Below are positions 13,670-25,441 of a stretch of 64,000 nt of DNA, in pieces. The stretch's first letter is position 1. Every line of letters begins with the position of its first letter. This DNA is from Candolleomyces eurysporus (Eukaryota > Basidiomycota > Agaricomycetes > Agaricales > Psathyrellaceae), in NCBI GenBank assembly GCA_027579435.1, contig JANBPK010001039.1, forward strand, positions 124,001 to 188,000, given 5' to 3'. The notes beneath the pieces are model-generated. The model had not been told where the DNA came from and searched no databases. It saw nothing but the letters and a program-made list of their open reading frames with translations. Both the position numbers and the translations under genes were made by a program.

Positions 13670-14738
13670 TCAAGGTTTCTCCTTCGAGCTGCCAGTAAGC
13701 CGAGCCAAAAGCTTCTTTGCTACGCCGTCTTTCTTGACTGCACGGTCGTGGTTATCATCGCTATCCGAGTCAGAGTCGCCCGGGCGTCTCTTGGGGGTCT
13801 TCTTAGCCCTGTCGCCTGAGGTAGGCTTCTTGGAGGACCCGGCAGACGAATCTGGATTGGCTGGCTTCTGAGAGGTAGCGGGAGACATGGACAAGTTTTC
13901 CCCACTGTTACTAGAGCACGGATGAATTATGGAGGCGGGCTCCGTGACGTGCAATGTAGGGCTCTGCGGGTCGGGATAGCTGTCCTGGGAGTAGGCGGCA
14001 TCACCACCTCCACTTTGGTAAGCCGGGAACCATTGATATGTACAGCCTTGGTCAATTACTTGATCTGCTCCTAAAATTGTTTCGTTAGCCTCACAAAGAA
14101 GTCGAATCTCAAATCTACTACTCACCAACAGGTTCGTTATTGAAATTTCCCACATATCCAACTGTAATATGGCTGGTCTTGCGACCAGAACGCTGCGTCC
14201 AGGAAAAGGGGCCCTGTCCAGGGGAAGGGGCAGGATAGCGGGAATGCCAGTTCTGTTGGGTATAATTCGAATCTGTTTGAAAAGGAGGTGCTGCGTAACT
14301 CGGATTCGGAGACCAGGTCGCCTGTCTTGGGTAATGTTGGCCTTCATTCCAAGAAGCAGAGAACCCGGACGGGTCGTAGGCGCTATCCGAGCGTGGCGAA
14401 CTTTGTACAGTCATCCCTATGAATTCGGGATAAAGCAGAGAACATAAACGAAGCTTGACAACCAACGTACCATGACGGTAAGGACCAACGGTACCAGTCC
14501 CAACTGATCCAGCGTGATATACTGAGTTTCCCGCTGGAACCCCGGAATGAGTGGTAAAGTAGCGCGTCGGAGAGTAGGGGCCATTTCCCCTGCGTGGTGG
14601 TCGGCCGCCTTGCTGGATGGTGCCTTTGAAACAGACGTGTAAGTCGAGGGATCGTAGAGGGAATAGGCCGCAGAGGGACGTACCGTAGTTATTGCCGAAA
14701 TTGGCATTCGTAGCGTCGCTTGGGTTCGCAGAAGACAT
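13670..14738 (-). CDS. Disordered Gly/Pro/Ser-rich protein with acidic-serine C-terminus, unknown
   Basis: Four exons: 14738-14684, 14623-14471, 14416-14126 and 14070-13670, with donors GTACGT, GTACGT and GTGAGT and introns of 54-60 nt. The phases agree and give 299 residues. The protein starts MSSANPSDATNANFGNNYG, continues through a Tyr/Gly/Pro-rich region (RYPAPSPGQGPFSW), and ends with KKTPKRRPGDSDSDSDD followed by a Lys-rich helix (KKDGVAKKLLARLTG). No enzyme motif, signal peptide or membrane segment. It is probably a disordered, perhaps nuclear, protein; that is inference from composition. It faces away from the CstF-like gene across a 674-bp intergenic region. Confidence 0.6.
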
Positions 14739-15412
14739 TGGTTTCTAGTAGTTCTGCCTGCTCACTCTCCCCGACGCCTTTTATTCATTTTCCATCGCAC
14801 TGCAACAGCAGGTCGTGCCCGTGTGGATGCGTGGCTGAGCAGCGAGACAAAGGCGAAGACAATGGTGGTCTCACTCCCCCTGACCTGCCGTGGTGATGAT
14901 GTAGGGCTTCTTGCATTACAGGGAGTAGAGAGCTACAGATTGTTAGTTCCGCTTTCGAATAATGATTGTGGAAGGACGTACACTATACGGAGGGACACGG
15001 CGTATCGAATACAAGCTCGTGCAATTGTTTTGCGGCTTGTGCACTCGTGACCACTAGAATGAGGGCATTGTTCGGAGTTCAGTTGCCAAATCAGCCAGCT
15101 GAACTATCAGGTAGCAAGGACCATCCAGTGGTAGCGACGGTGTATCCACAAGCGATTGTCGTCAGGCCAATGCCGGTCCCCTTTCGCTGGGATCTAGAAG
15201 TGGAGTCTGGCGTGAATCCGCGAATTCTGTGTCTCTATGAGCTATGACGAGAAGATAAGCTGGCATTAGAGGATGGTGACATGATAAGAGGGAGGAAGCA
15301 AGAAGAGAGGACGAAGAGAGTGATATGAACAAAACCTAACCCCAGCGCGACGATTAATCAACCTAAGCTGTGAGGCTCCTTCCGCTCCTCCACCATCTCG
15401 ACCGCCCACACG
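14739..15412. promoter_or_regulatory. Divergent intergenic region
   Basis: 674 bp between two divergent start codons. No RRM-coding exon for the downstream CstF-like gene is found here on the plus strand. No other gene is recognised. Confidence 0.5.
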
Positions 15413-16366
15413 ATGTCAGCTAACCAGCAGAATCTGGCAGGCACTGCCCAGCTGCTAGAGCTGCTTATGACCCTCAAGGTGAGCTTGGACCTCGTCAGGT
15501 GAACGCGCTCTAATTAGAAGTTTATTGGTACCAGCAAACTACTCCTGCCGCAGCGAAAGGGATCCTGAATGCCCAACCTGCGATTGGATACGCTCTCATT
15601 TCGCTAATGGTGTCTATGAACGTCATAAAGCTTGACGTCTTCCAAGTAACTGCTCCTGTTTCGTGAAAATCTGTCCTAGGCTTACCCAATCTCAGAAAAC
15701 TCTGGCAGAATACCAAGCCAACGCAGCCAAAGCAACTGTAGCCCCAGCTCCGACTCTCGGTCAACCTGCTGCAGCGCCCTACCCAGCTCCACCCCACCTG
15801 GCCGCCGCATCCTCACACTCGTCCTCTCACTCATCCATACCAGCCCCCATTCCTGCCATTCCACCGCACCTCCAACCAAGCAGCAGCCACTATGCCAACC
15901 ACTACCGAACTGCTACTCCACCCCACTCGACGCCGACACCGCCTATCATGGGTGGCCCTCCCCCGGCGCAACCACCTTACGGGTATCCTCCTCCGGTGAA
16001 CAATGGATACGGCGTCCCACCACCAGCTGCCTACCCACCACCTGGACCACCCGGACCTCCAGCGCCTTCGTACCATGGCTATCCTGGATACCCGCCCCCG
16101 CCTGCCGCGCCTACACCTGCACCGGCAGCCATACCTCCGGGGCTGGCGGAGACCCTGGCTGCGATACCAGAGGACCAGAAGCAGCTGGTGATCACTGTTA
16201 TTTCGATGACGCCTGAGCAGATCTTAGCGCTCCCGCCGCAGGAGAGGGCTACTTATGTTCAGATTGTGAGTATTATCATGCCATGGATTATTTTAAACTA
16301 ATTTTCATACGTTCCTCCCTTTCTCTCCAGCGAGCCACTTTTGGTATTCCAACGCCGGGAGCATGA
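15413..16366 (+). CDS. CstF-64/Rna15-like protein with hinge and C-terminal domain, no RRM
   Basis: Exons 15413-15478, 15535-15645, 15696-16265 and 16331-16366 give 260 residues, all phase 0. Residues 1-60 resemble the CstF-64 hinge: LLELLMTLK, then GILNAQPAIGYALISLM and NVIKLDVFQ. A Pro/Ala/Tyr-rich linker with PPPGPPGPPAPSYHG repeats follows. The end, EDQKQLVITVISMTPEQI and LPPQERATYVQIR, is the CstF C-terminal three-helix domain. In 3'-end processing the hinge binds CstF-77/Rna14 and the C-terminal domain binds Pcf11-type partners. The N-terminal RNA-recognition motif of full-length CstF-64/Rna15 is absent, and none is encoded in the upstream 670 bp. An RRM-less form is known in plants (ESP1). 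The short last exon ends FGIPTPGA. Confidence 0.8.
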
Positions 16367-17364
16367 GCACAAGCGCCATTTACTACTAGGGGAGAACACT
16401 CAATTTGCTTCCTCAGTATGCGGTCATGATTCTGGGTTCGCGGCTTTACCTGTGTATCGGGTGCGGATGGGTTCGAAGAAAATATCTTCATGGAACTGGA
16501 GTCAGAGATCTGGCGAGGTACTATGTATGTGTGCCCTAGTTCCGGACACTTGGATTGATCAGTCGACGTCCTGGATGGGATGGGATAGGATAGGATGGTC
16601 AGCTCGCTCTGGATGTAGCACTTGCTATCCCTCACTCCTTCCGAGCATGCAAGTCGACCCCACTGCAATGTGGCTTGTATACTACCCCTGCTGCTTTTGG
16701 CAATATGAATAACCGCCGTATTCTTTACGTACCATTTTTTGAGCGTAATAGGATGCCTCTGATCCTCAGCAGCCTGAGTGCTCGGACGAGGGTCGTCGAA
16801 CCTCGTCAAATTTTCATAAGTCTTGTTTGGAGTCGGGGTGTGGGGGCCTACATTGACAGGTTTGATTGAGTGCCGTGTCAGCCAAGATGAGGAAGAGCTC
16901 TGGTCGAAACATGCTTTGAGGTTCTGGTCAATGGCGAGGAACTATAGAAGATAGCAGATAGATACACTCAGAACTGTAGACCTGTGAGTTTAGAACTACC
17001 TGGCGAACTCGGATTCGTTTTGCAGTGCGAAGAGATTTATTTTGCGGTGCCCTCTTTCTTCTGTGGTTTTCTCGGAGGAGCTGGTTCTGATTCAATTTCC
17101 TTTTTCCTATAAGGAGGTATGTGTACCATCTCGACACCAGAAGCACGAGGCATAACCGCAAGCGGTATACTATATTGAACAGAGAGGGTGCGCAGCTGTT
17201 TCGCTCGGACGGCTCGGGGAGACTCGAACGTCGGCGTCTTATCCTGCGGACTTTCTTGCTATGGCTGCCGCAGTAGCCAATCAGCTGCTGTGCTGCGTAA
17301 TGCAATAGTAATCAAGGGATGATGATTGGTAGAAACGAGGAGGATAGATCCGGGAATAATACAT
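16367..17364. other. Convergent intergenic region, no gene recognised
   Basis: About 1 kb between two genes that end towards each other. Open frames on both strands overlap and show no domain. A stretch near 17200-17250 looks vaguely like a tRNA T-arm but does not fold. Confidence 0.45.
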
Positions 17365-18967
17365 TCAGATATCATGTATAGGTTCACGAGACAAAGTAAT
17401 CAGAAGATTCAACATTCCCCTCTTGTGGGTTCCGGGGAAAAGCTGCCTCCACTGCGCAAGATAAGAATTCATACTCTCTAGATCCTGCATCCTCTGCTCC
17501 TCGGAAAATTTTGCGATCTCCCTCAAGTTAGACTTGCTGTAGCGCCATTTGAGGTCCACAGTGACTGAGTTGAGAGGGAGGCACTGGCTGAGTGCAGTGT
17601 CCAATGCTGTCCACCACTGCATGCCGAGGCTGTCAACGTTCAGCACTTTGGTGGGCAATTTTCTCTGCGCCGCCGACGCCGGTACGTAGTCCAAATCTAT
17701 TTGGATATAAACGCGACGTAGACTTGAAGGCAGGGTTTGAGAAAAGATGTCTGACAATAAAATACCAGTCGAACCAGCGTGGCCCACTGTAGGCAAGCCT
17801 TCCATAGCCAGCTCTGATTCAGCGTGGATGTTTAAAGATAGTGTATGAAGAACTGGGTATCTTGCGAGATTAGGCCTCCAAGATACGCTAGGATCTCTCA
17901 GTGCTAAAAGTACACATATGTGAGCCGGATACAGAGATGAAAGAAGAAAGAGAGACAGCCACCCCGAGTGACGAATGACGCACCGGAATTGTNAAAAAAT
18001 TCCTAACTCTTCAAGTGAGTTGCAAGCTTCCTCGGCGAGCCTCCAGGGAGACTCGTCTATGGGCTGATGACTGATTGTGAGTTTCTTGGTGTTTGCGAGG
18101 TTCAGGTTGAAACGCGGCCCCGCGAGAAACGCAGCCCATATGCGAAGGCTTTCTCTGCCAGCAAGGAGGTTGAGCGCGAATTCTTCCAGATTTCTCTGTG
18201 GAATTGAGCTCTGTCCAAGGTCCGTGCTCGTCAGATTACTTGGGGCTGGGATTGTCGCTGGAGCATCCGAAGAAAGGGGGTGGTTGACACTCCAATAACC
18301 AGCACAGCTAGTGATGCCAACTTTGGTTACGGTGGAAGGGATGAATGTGAAGATCCAATCTGGAAAAAAGGGTAGACCGGGCTTTGCATCAACCCTCAAA
18401 GTCACAGCCTTCAACGTAGGGGTAGCCAGAATGTCCTCTATTTGGGAGCGGATAGGAAACATTCCCTCCTTCCAGTAATGTCTAAGGGAGAGCCTTTCTT
18501 TCACCCAAAGTCGAAGATGGATATGATCGATGCTTGAATTGACCCGGGCGGACTGCAGCATGGAGGCGTGAAAGTCATGCAGCGTATAGACAGTGGAGCC
18601 ATCGCAGGCCAACACGTCAACGATCAGCGATTTAACGTGTTTCAGGAGATGCTTGCAACCGAGGCCCATCGTGTTGGCCTTTTTCAAGATCCTATTCTCC
18701 TCGCTGGTGGAGTCCCGGGGGAGGTGAAACTTGAACTCCAGCTCTCTGTAAAGGTGTTTTCGTGCAACTGGTACGCAATCACGAGAGACAAGGCATAGAC
18801 TGGCCAGAATGCCGAGATCGCTCGAAGATAGATCGATGATTCTATCGATTATATCCTGGTAGAGCACGGCGCTGCCACGAGTGTCACGGTCCTAGAAACG
18901 TAGGAAGACGCCGATCAACCTTAGTCAGGTTTGGCTCAATGAGTGTTATTTCGGTTACCTTTTCCAT
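17365..18967 (-). CDS. F-box-like family protein, copy D (one N disturbs the frame)
   Basis: Exons 18967-18959, 18891-17984 and 17903-17365. It starts Met-Glu-Lys, then reaches VLYQDIIDRIIDLSSSDL and CVPVARKHLYRELEF. Later parts match the family: FPDWIFTFIPSTVTKV, RFNLNLANTKKLTIS, LPSSLRRVYIQIDL, and a terminal YLAQWRQLF...MLNLL. An N at 17993 beside six A residues adds one position. Counting it, the exons sum to 1456 nt and the phases fail; dropping it gives 1455 nt (484 residues) and places the second intron (17983-17904) at the same phase-1 site as in A-C. So I read it as an intact gene with an assembly placeholder, not a pseudogene. Adaptor function is inferred. Confidence 0.75.
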
Positions 18968-19219
18968 GAAGTAAAGAGCTCTTATTTTAAGAGGCTTGAA
19001 GGAAGTGAGATGAGCGTGTCTTTCATACAGATCAATCAGGGTCGATGTTCGAGATGAATTGTCACATATCGGAGTGTTATTGCTGTAAGCGCCGCCCTAA
19101 TCTATCAGTTGATTTCTATTTCTTGTCAGAAAATCCAACACATACGAGAAATGATATAACGTTCTAGTAACCAGCTGAACCTTGCAGCATACACGAAATA
19201 CGTGATATTGTGTTTGTAA

Positions 19220-20090
19220 CGCCGATTGATTTTAGGGCCGCAAGTATAGGGAACATCCAGTATTCCCTGACCGTCGGTCAATGGAAACAACTTCTTCCAC
19301 CGTGCAAAAAAAAAACGTTTAGATCCTCTCTCCACAGCTGCAATCTTACTCTAAATTGCACCCATTCGTCTGGATTGTCAATTAACGATTGAGGGTCAGG
19401 CTCCCAATTCGATCATACAAGGTGGACGATGACCGAATTGAGGTAGGTAGGTAGGTAGACGGCACAAGGTCCCAATAAAAGGACGGCGGGTTTCCACACC
19501 TCCTCGATTCCGAGTTGTGGAACACCAGTTCCGATTGCTGGTAGATGCCGCATGAATGTATGAAGTCCCGATCCAATGTTCCCCATTCTTTAAGAGGAAT
19601 GGAGATAACTTGAACACCTGAAAGGTAGTATCCCCGGGATGATGACTGATTGAAGTTTTCTTGATCTGTGTGAGGTCTAGATTGAAGCACTGCTCACTGG
19701 ATCGCGAAGCCCAACGGTAAATATCCTTCCGTGCAGTGAGACTAGATCGAACGAGAATTACTTCAGACACCTCTTCGGGCATGGAATCCCCGAGTCTCTC
19801 ATGTCGAAACTTGTCCTATTCACGGTCCGATCCACAGACTTTAATAATGGGCTATTGAGAATATCACCCGCTAGCGAACGGACAGGAAGTGTCCATTTGG
19901 CGACATTTTGACGGGATATCTTCCCCCCACCTCGGACATGACATGCTCAACGTTCAAAGCGATCCATTGATTTCTCAGACCCCATGACGGCCTTTCTCTG
20001 GCTCCTTCAATGCGGTTTTGCGGGCCCGGAGAGATGATACCCCAGATTCAACTGCTTGTAAAGATGCTCTCATGCGACCGGTGTACAAGC
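19220..20090 (-). pseudogene. Decayed F-box-like family copy E
   Basis: Minus-strand fragments match successive parts of copies A-D but in different frames. Near 20040-20080 a segment reads like PVA-(stop)-EHLYKQLNL, the end of the F-box-like motif with a nonsense codon. Around 19660-19700 is CFNLDLTQIKKTSISHH, the family landmark before the second intron. At about 19240-19330 is FFARWKKLF...GILDV, the C-terminal landmark. The pieces between are shortened and frameshifted, and no open frame joins them. A GTAG microsatellite lies at about 19441-19457. Clearly a dead copy. Confidence 0.7.
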
Positions 20091-20883
20091 GTCCTATAGA
20101 GCCATAGCAAGATGCCATTCACGTTGAGCCAGATATGACTGCAAGGGATTTCGTTTGTGTGGTACAAGGTCGAGGAAAAAGACTCGAGTTGATTTATGTC
20201 CCGTTGTTTCAATCCGAAGCTGGCGGCAATCACTGTCAATCCTTTCAGCACACACGAAAGCAGCGAAGAAAATATTTTGGTTCTTTCTACAGAACGACCG
20301 CACTAGTGAGAACTCGAACGGTAGGATAGAAGCTCTATTGAGAGAAAGGTAGGTCCAGCCTACCTCGGTTTAGCTACCGTAAACAAAACGTCAGGAACGG
20401 GAAGAATATCGATTTGGAGAGGTAAGGAAAACTTCGAATCAAGAAAGAAGGGATAGATACAGTAGGNAAAAAAATGTAGCCCAGTAAAGTCCAACCCCAG
20501 AGGAAATAGAACAACAAATACACGAAAGTCCAAAGCAAAGAAGACGATAGAAGGCACTGGCATGGCGGAGGAGTGACGGAGAGTATACAATACATGCTGA
20601 CGCGTGAAAGTCCTTCAAGCTGCGTGCGAAGCATTGCTGTTATGACAGCGACAAAGATACAATCAGCACACTGGCGAAGCTGAGAAAAGGATACACGCAC
20701 GTCAAGCCTGGACTGCATTCGCAGTAGACGTTTCAGCAGTATCTGAAACGATAGCTATCTGGGTGGGTGGAATTATTTCGGTAGATCTGGACGCGGGGTC
20801 AAACATTGTTTGATAAGGATACGTTGGAGCTCACGATATCGCAGTAGCAGCAGACCCTGTTAAAGTCTGGATAAGTGAGGATA
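20091..20883. other. Intergenic, no gene recognised
   Basis: About 790 bp with short frames only. An N sits at 20467 next to an A run. Confidence 0.45.
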
Positions 20884-21876
20884 TTAGCATGAGTGGGTTT
20901 GAGCGATCGAAAGCAAACATGCCAAAATGGACACAGACGGCAACGGCGACTCTTCCACCGTCTCAGTTGGCGCTGGAGCCCCCTCTTCTTCTGTCGTAGA
21001 AGTAACAGTAGGGAGTGGCGGCGACGTCTCCGCAGTTAAGATAATCGTCGTCCGAGTCAATGTTACACTTGTCGCTTCCGCTTCGGGCAAAGATGTTGAT
21101 GATACTGTCTCCGACGACGTTGATTCCGTTAGGACCGTTTCAACGGTACCGGCGGTGGTAGTAACTGTAGTAGACGTAGATGCACTCGAGCGTTGACACT
21201 CAACCACCAGCTTGTCCCTCGCAGCTATGGCTTTATCGAGAGACGACTTAGCGCGAGTTATGCGGCGTGCTGTGTTGGGGCTTTGAACTCTACAATATAC
21301 GTGGTCAGTAACAGCAAATAAACGCTCATGGGAGGTGTTGAAACGACTGGGGCAGGACTTCGACGCACCCTGTCATATTTTCCAACGCACTCTTCGCACT
21401 CCCAAACCCCTTCTCAACACGATCTCTACTCGCCTGAGTCGGTTCGTCACCTGCGAGCAAAGAGAACGCGACTTGGGCTATACCCGTTGTGGCATCTCGC
21501 ATACCGGCTAGGGCTTGCCGAGCAGAAGTGCGGATGGTTTGATTTCTGGTAGGCAATATCATGCACGTTAACAAAAAGCACGGTGATAAGGCGTGGAGTG
21601 CTTGCCTAGCTGAGATTGCATTTATCCTTGTAAGTTCTCTAGTGGTTGCTCGGAGAGCTGAGAGGACCTGACGGCGGGCTGAGGAGCATGCTGTATTCCC
21701 GCCAGTGACCTGCTCTAAAGATACAACCGGAACTAAGACGACAGGGCGAGATTTATCCTTTTAGTGTCGAGTAACGGAGGACAAGGGAGATCGAGAAAAA
21801 ACTCACTGGCAGCAGAGAAGCAGACAGATGCACCGTATAAAAGCAGAAGCATGAGACGTGACGTCCGCAGAAGCAT
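20884..21876 (-). CDS. Secreted Ser/Thr-rich protein, unknown
   Basis: Exons 21876-21807, 21732-21369 and 21289-20884 give 279 residues with consistent phases. The first exon is a clear signal peptide (MLLRTSRLMLLLLYGASVC). The middle is a helical domain, including ARQALAGMRDATTGIAQVAF and a segment ending KSALENMTG, of about 150 residues with few cysteines. The last exon is a long Thr/Ser/Glu-rich stretch (for example TVTTTAGTVETVLTEST), likely O-glycosylated, ending in a short hydrophobic piece (SVSILACLLSIA). This suggests a cell-wall or secreted protein. The domain is reminiscent of helical hydrophobic-surface-binding proteins, but I cannot assign it. The first intron acceptor (CTTAG at 21733) was chosen over an earlier AG that leads to a stop. 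Confidence 0.6.
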
Positions 21877-23282
21877 TCTTGGGGCCGAGTATAGTGAATA
21901 AAGGTCGACGCAGAGAACCCTAGCGAAGTNGGGGGGTGTCTATATGATTGAGAGCCGCTAGCAAGGAGTAAAAAGCAATTGCTGCCTGCCGAAACGGAAA
22001 ACGACACCAGGTCGAGTGGAAAGAATGATTGAGCGACTGAACGAGCGAAACAGAGAGGGAGAAAAAAGCGAATAAGCGTCGCTCGCGACGGACGGGAAGG
22101 ATCTACAGGCCCACAGTTCCAAGAGCAACTTGGCATGCGTCACTTATATACCATAGGATGTTGGGGTTCAGACCTTCCATCCAGAAACCGAATTTCCATA
22201 GCTCGAGGTCTGCACACAGGTGGCCGGACGTGGCAGATCGCATAGCTGTCAGCTTTGGGTTGAGATGGATACAGCTCGCCCATAGCCACTGTTACAGTGT
22301 GAGACTGAACGGCTGGGCCCTATTGTCTATTCAGTTGGAGAACCTGTAAGAAAAGAGAAATCTAGAAAACGGAGTTAAAGAGAACAATCTCACCGAAAGG
22401 CTAAAGCTCCGTCGAGTTCAAACTCAATTGTCGTTATAGAGCAAAGGGTAGTTTCTATAGACAGAAAGCGCCAAGAGTACGACAGGACCGTTATTGAAGA
22501 CGTTCGAAACGTTCCATGAAGCTAGATGACGGTTGAGGTCAACAGATATGGTGAGCGTGTCGTTGGTCGCGGATCATTCTAACCGTGGGAACCGGGGTCT
22601 AAATTCGATGGCTCGACCGTGCAGAACGAGTGACGGCAGGGAGGTGGTCAAACCTGAGGGAAAGGGAATATTGGGTGCCCTTGTTGCAGACCTCCATTCA
22701 GCCTTCATCTCTATCGCTCCAGCATCACATGGAATCTATATACGAGCCCTGTCGTTTGCCGACAACGGTGTCCAAGCCGATGTTAACGAGGTGGCTTGAC
22801 CTGGACCAATGGTAGACAATCTAGACTGCAAAAACTGTTTCTGACAATGTCCGGTGCATAAACCACCATTCTCCAACCCAGAGAACGGTTCTTCCGAAAT
22901 TCATAATGTCCCGATATGTGTTCATCCGGAAATAAGACAGCGGTGATTTCCTATCACTATAGGTCCCAGGACCGAAAACAAATTGTATGGTCCGATCTTA
23001 CATTTCGACAACGAGTGGCCAACCTCTTTACCAAACAGTCTCGCGATGCCCGTGGCACGCTGACTCGAGAGGCTTTATAGGGCGCCACTCCACTCTCGGC
23101 TAGTCTTAAATCGCTGGTCGAATTCCTCCTTGTCCATCTCGTTGGCGCCAAACTCGGAATACCGTCACTACCTCCTCTCAGTTGCTCTTAATCCCCCTCC
23201 TCCACTCTTTTGGATCTCGAAACACACATAACGCGATTTGGTTGTGATATCAATCGGCGTTATATCACTCCCGTCTCGTAAT
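21877..23282. promoter_or_regulatory. Long divergent intergenic region
   Basis: 1.4 kb between the secreted Ser/Thr-rich protein and the 492-aa protein gene. No gene recognised; an N at 21930 lies beside a G run. Confidence 0.45.
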
Positions 23283-24818
23283 ATGCCGCCCAACGTGCCA
23301 CGCAAGCGTACATTTGCTGCTACAGCAGACGCTTATGAAAGTGATGTGGAGAGCGGGTTATATACATCATCAAGTCGCGTTCTCCGTCAACGGACAAGTT
23401 CCACGTCTTCCGTTCAAACCGTCCGAGCCGTTCCGCCCCCAGCGAAGAAACTACACATTTCTTCCACCACTCGCGTCTTACAGCCCGTTCAGCCCGGGGA
23501 CGGTCAGAAGAGGCTTACAGGGACCAGCAGTCCTAGCGTCACCAAGCCGCCGTCTCCGTCTCTCATTCCGCGTCCGGTAACACATACGAAGAGCACCAGG
23601 ACATTGATCAAGACCGCGTCAAAGCCACTGGTTGCTTTGTTCACGACGAAACCCTCACCTGCTCCTCCCGTTATCGTCAAGGCTACGAAACTCGAGGAAA
23701 ACATAAAAAGGGCTAGTGATGGGGTTTCAGTGAGTGGCTCTGATACTATGGACCCCTCTTCATCATCTACTTCCAAGCCAACAACTGCTCTGAACAAGCG
23801 AACTGCCTCGTCCTCATCCTCCAGGAAGTCGTTGGAGGCTTTGCTATCTGCCAGTGATAGAGGGTCGTTATCTCGACCCTCGTCTGGCAGGTCGACTGTC
23901 CCTTCTCGTTTACCCCCTCCGACCTCCCAGTTGCCCTTGCCGCTCAGACCTTTGCCTGATCATGCTTACGTCGACGATGATGGACTGGTCCATCTCGCTG
24001 CTTCAGACTGTGATCTTTTCATCACCTTTCCTGTCGCATCCGATTTCGAGGTTTGGGACATCCAGGACGAGTGCGTGCGATCTTTTATTTCTCGTTCCGT
24101 TCGCGATACTAATCACCGTATATGTAGCACAAGTATCGCGTGTCCAGCCTACCTCTATATCATGGCCAAAGAACCTTCACTATGGTCGAGCGCCTCCCTA
24201 TCCATGCCCGACATCACCCTCGTTGAAATCAGATGCCTTACCAAGCGCTATCAATCCCATTTCTCGGTCTCCGAGAAATTCGACATTTGGGAATGTAAAT
24301 TCGAGGGTGTCGAATTGCCGAGGATATCGGATCCTAAGTCCAAGGGCGTTGAAATCGATGATGACTCACCAAAACCAGCGACGACCCCGGGAAGTATCTC
24401 GACTGAGATGCATTGGACGAGGACGCTCGAGATGCCTGCGGTCGGAAGAGGTTGCAATGAGTTCTTGGAGGAGAGGGGGGATTTGAAGGTCATGCGGAAG
24501 GTCGTGCGGAAGGCAAATACCGTGCCCCCTGTTGGATCGGAGGACTCGGAGAACGGTGATCATCAACAGAGAGTACCGTTTATTCCTGGCAGGGGTTTCA
24601 AGTTGAAGATGTGGATTCCCATCCCCGCCCGTCTCTTCCTAAAGAAAGAGACGAGGGCGTTTGAAATCGAGAGTAAGGTCTGGATTGTCCCTGGTGCGGG
24701 GACTAGAGGATACCACGAGGGTGCTGGAAGGAGCAGCGAGGCTGGGTTTGTGGAGGCGAAGACGGAGATGACGGTAACGCATCTGAGGAAGGAGAGGAAT
24801 ATGGACTTTTTGTTTTGA
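23283..24818 (+). CDS. Unknown 492-residue protein, Ser/Pro-rich N-terminal half
   Basis: Exons 23283-24070 and 24128-24818. The intron is 57 nt with GTGCGT, a good branch motif (ACTAAT) and TGTAG; being a multiple of three, it leaves the frame open and would be missed by an ORF finder. Residues 1-220 are basic and Ser/Thr/Pro-rich (MPPNVPRKRTFAATADAYE, then many Ser runs), suggesting a disordered, possibly nuclear region. The second half is folded and Trp/Cys-containing (FPVASDFEVWDIQDD, KFDIWECKFEGVELP, FKLKMWIPIPARLF). No family recognised. The Met at 23283 is preferred to the in-frame Met at 23238. Confidence 0.65.
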   Translation: MPPNVPRKRTFAATADAYESDVESGLYTSSSRVLRQRTSSTSSVQTVRAVPPPAKKLHISSTTRVLQPVQPGDGQKRLTGTSSPSVTKPPSPSLIPRPVTHTKSTRTLIKTASKPLVALFTTKPSPAPPVIVKATKLEENIKRASDGVSVSGSDTMDPSSSSTSKPTTALNKRTASSSSSRKSLEALLSASDRGSLSRPSSGRSTVPSRLPPPTSQLPLPLRPLPDHAYVDDDGLVHLAASDCDLFITFPVASDFEVWDIQDECVRSFISRSVRDTNHRICSTSIACPAYLYIMAKEPSLWSSASLSMPDITLVEIRCLTKRYQSHFSVSEKFDIWECKFEGVELPRISDPKSKGVEIDDDSPKPATTPGSISTEMHWTRTLEMPAVGRGCNEFLEERGDLKVMRKVVRKANTVPPVGSEDSENGDHQQRVPFIPGRGFKLKMWIPIPARLFLKKETRAFEIESKVWIVPGAGTRGYHEGAGRSSEAGFVEAKTEMTVTHLRKERNMDFLF

Positions 24819-25441
24819 GTTTTTCCTCTGGGACTGGTAGACGTACTCCGGACACATTTAATCCTTCATTTCATGGACACTTTCCCTCATTTATGCATCC
24901 GCCTATACACGGGCAAACTTCATTCCTTTACTATATTCCGTCGCATTCTCGTCGTCCACTAATACTGTATATCACTCGTTTGTGGCATCGTTGACTGTCA
25001 TTCTCTCAGTGCGTCTCGCATGTATCGCTACTAATTCTCGATACCCGTTACACTAATAGAGTAGAATTCTGCTGTTCTGAGAGGTTTGCGTAGCGGGCTG
25101 GCGGAGCCGCCAAACGGCTCTCTGCTTCAACCGTCACTATCATCACCTCCGATCGAACACCTGGTATACAGAATTACTTGGTATTTCCCCTCTATATTCG
25201 CCAAACCGAATTCCATCAAAAATGTCACCTGGACTGTCACATTTCCCACTGATAGTCGAAGAGCTTCTGGCCTACTCTTTTGGAACCTTCAGGCTGAGCT
25301 GCCTGAGAATGTGCGACAAATCTAAGGTGCTTCTATCTCTGGATCCCATGGGTCTCCTTATGGGAGAGTATATGAAGACACGCTACACGATGTAAATCTC
25401 TCCGAGTCCGAGTCTCAACCACACCCCGGACCTCAATCAAG
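24819..25441. other. Intergenic, no gene recognised
   Basis: About 620 bp containing the 3' end of the unknown protein gene and the promoter of the GH28 gene. Confidence 0.5.

Noticed and set aside
17195..17260. tRNA-like sequence with a GTTCGAGTC loop on the minus strand
   Set aside because: The T-stem does not pair beyond one base and no anticodon or acceptor stem fits.
19439..19460. GTAG microsatellite
   Set aside because: Short simple repeat inside a decayed gene; no sign of function.
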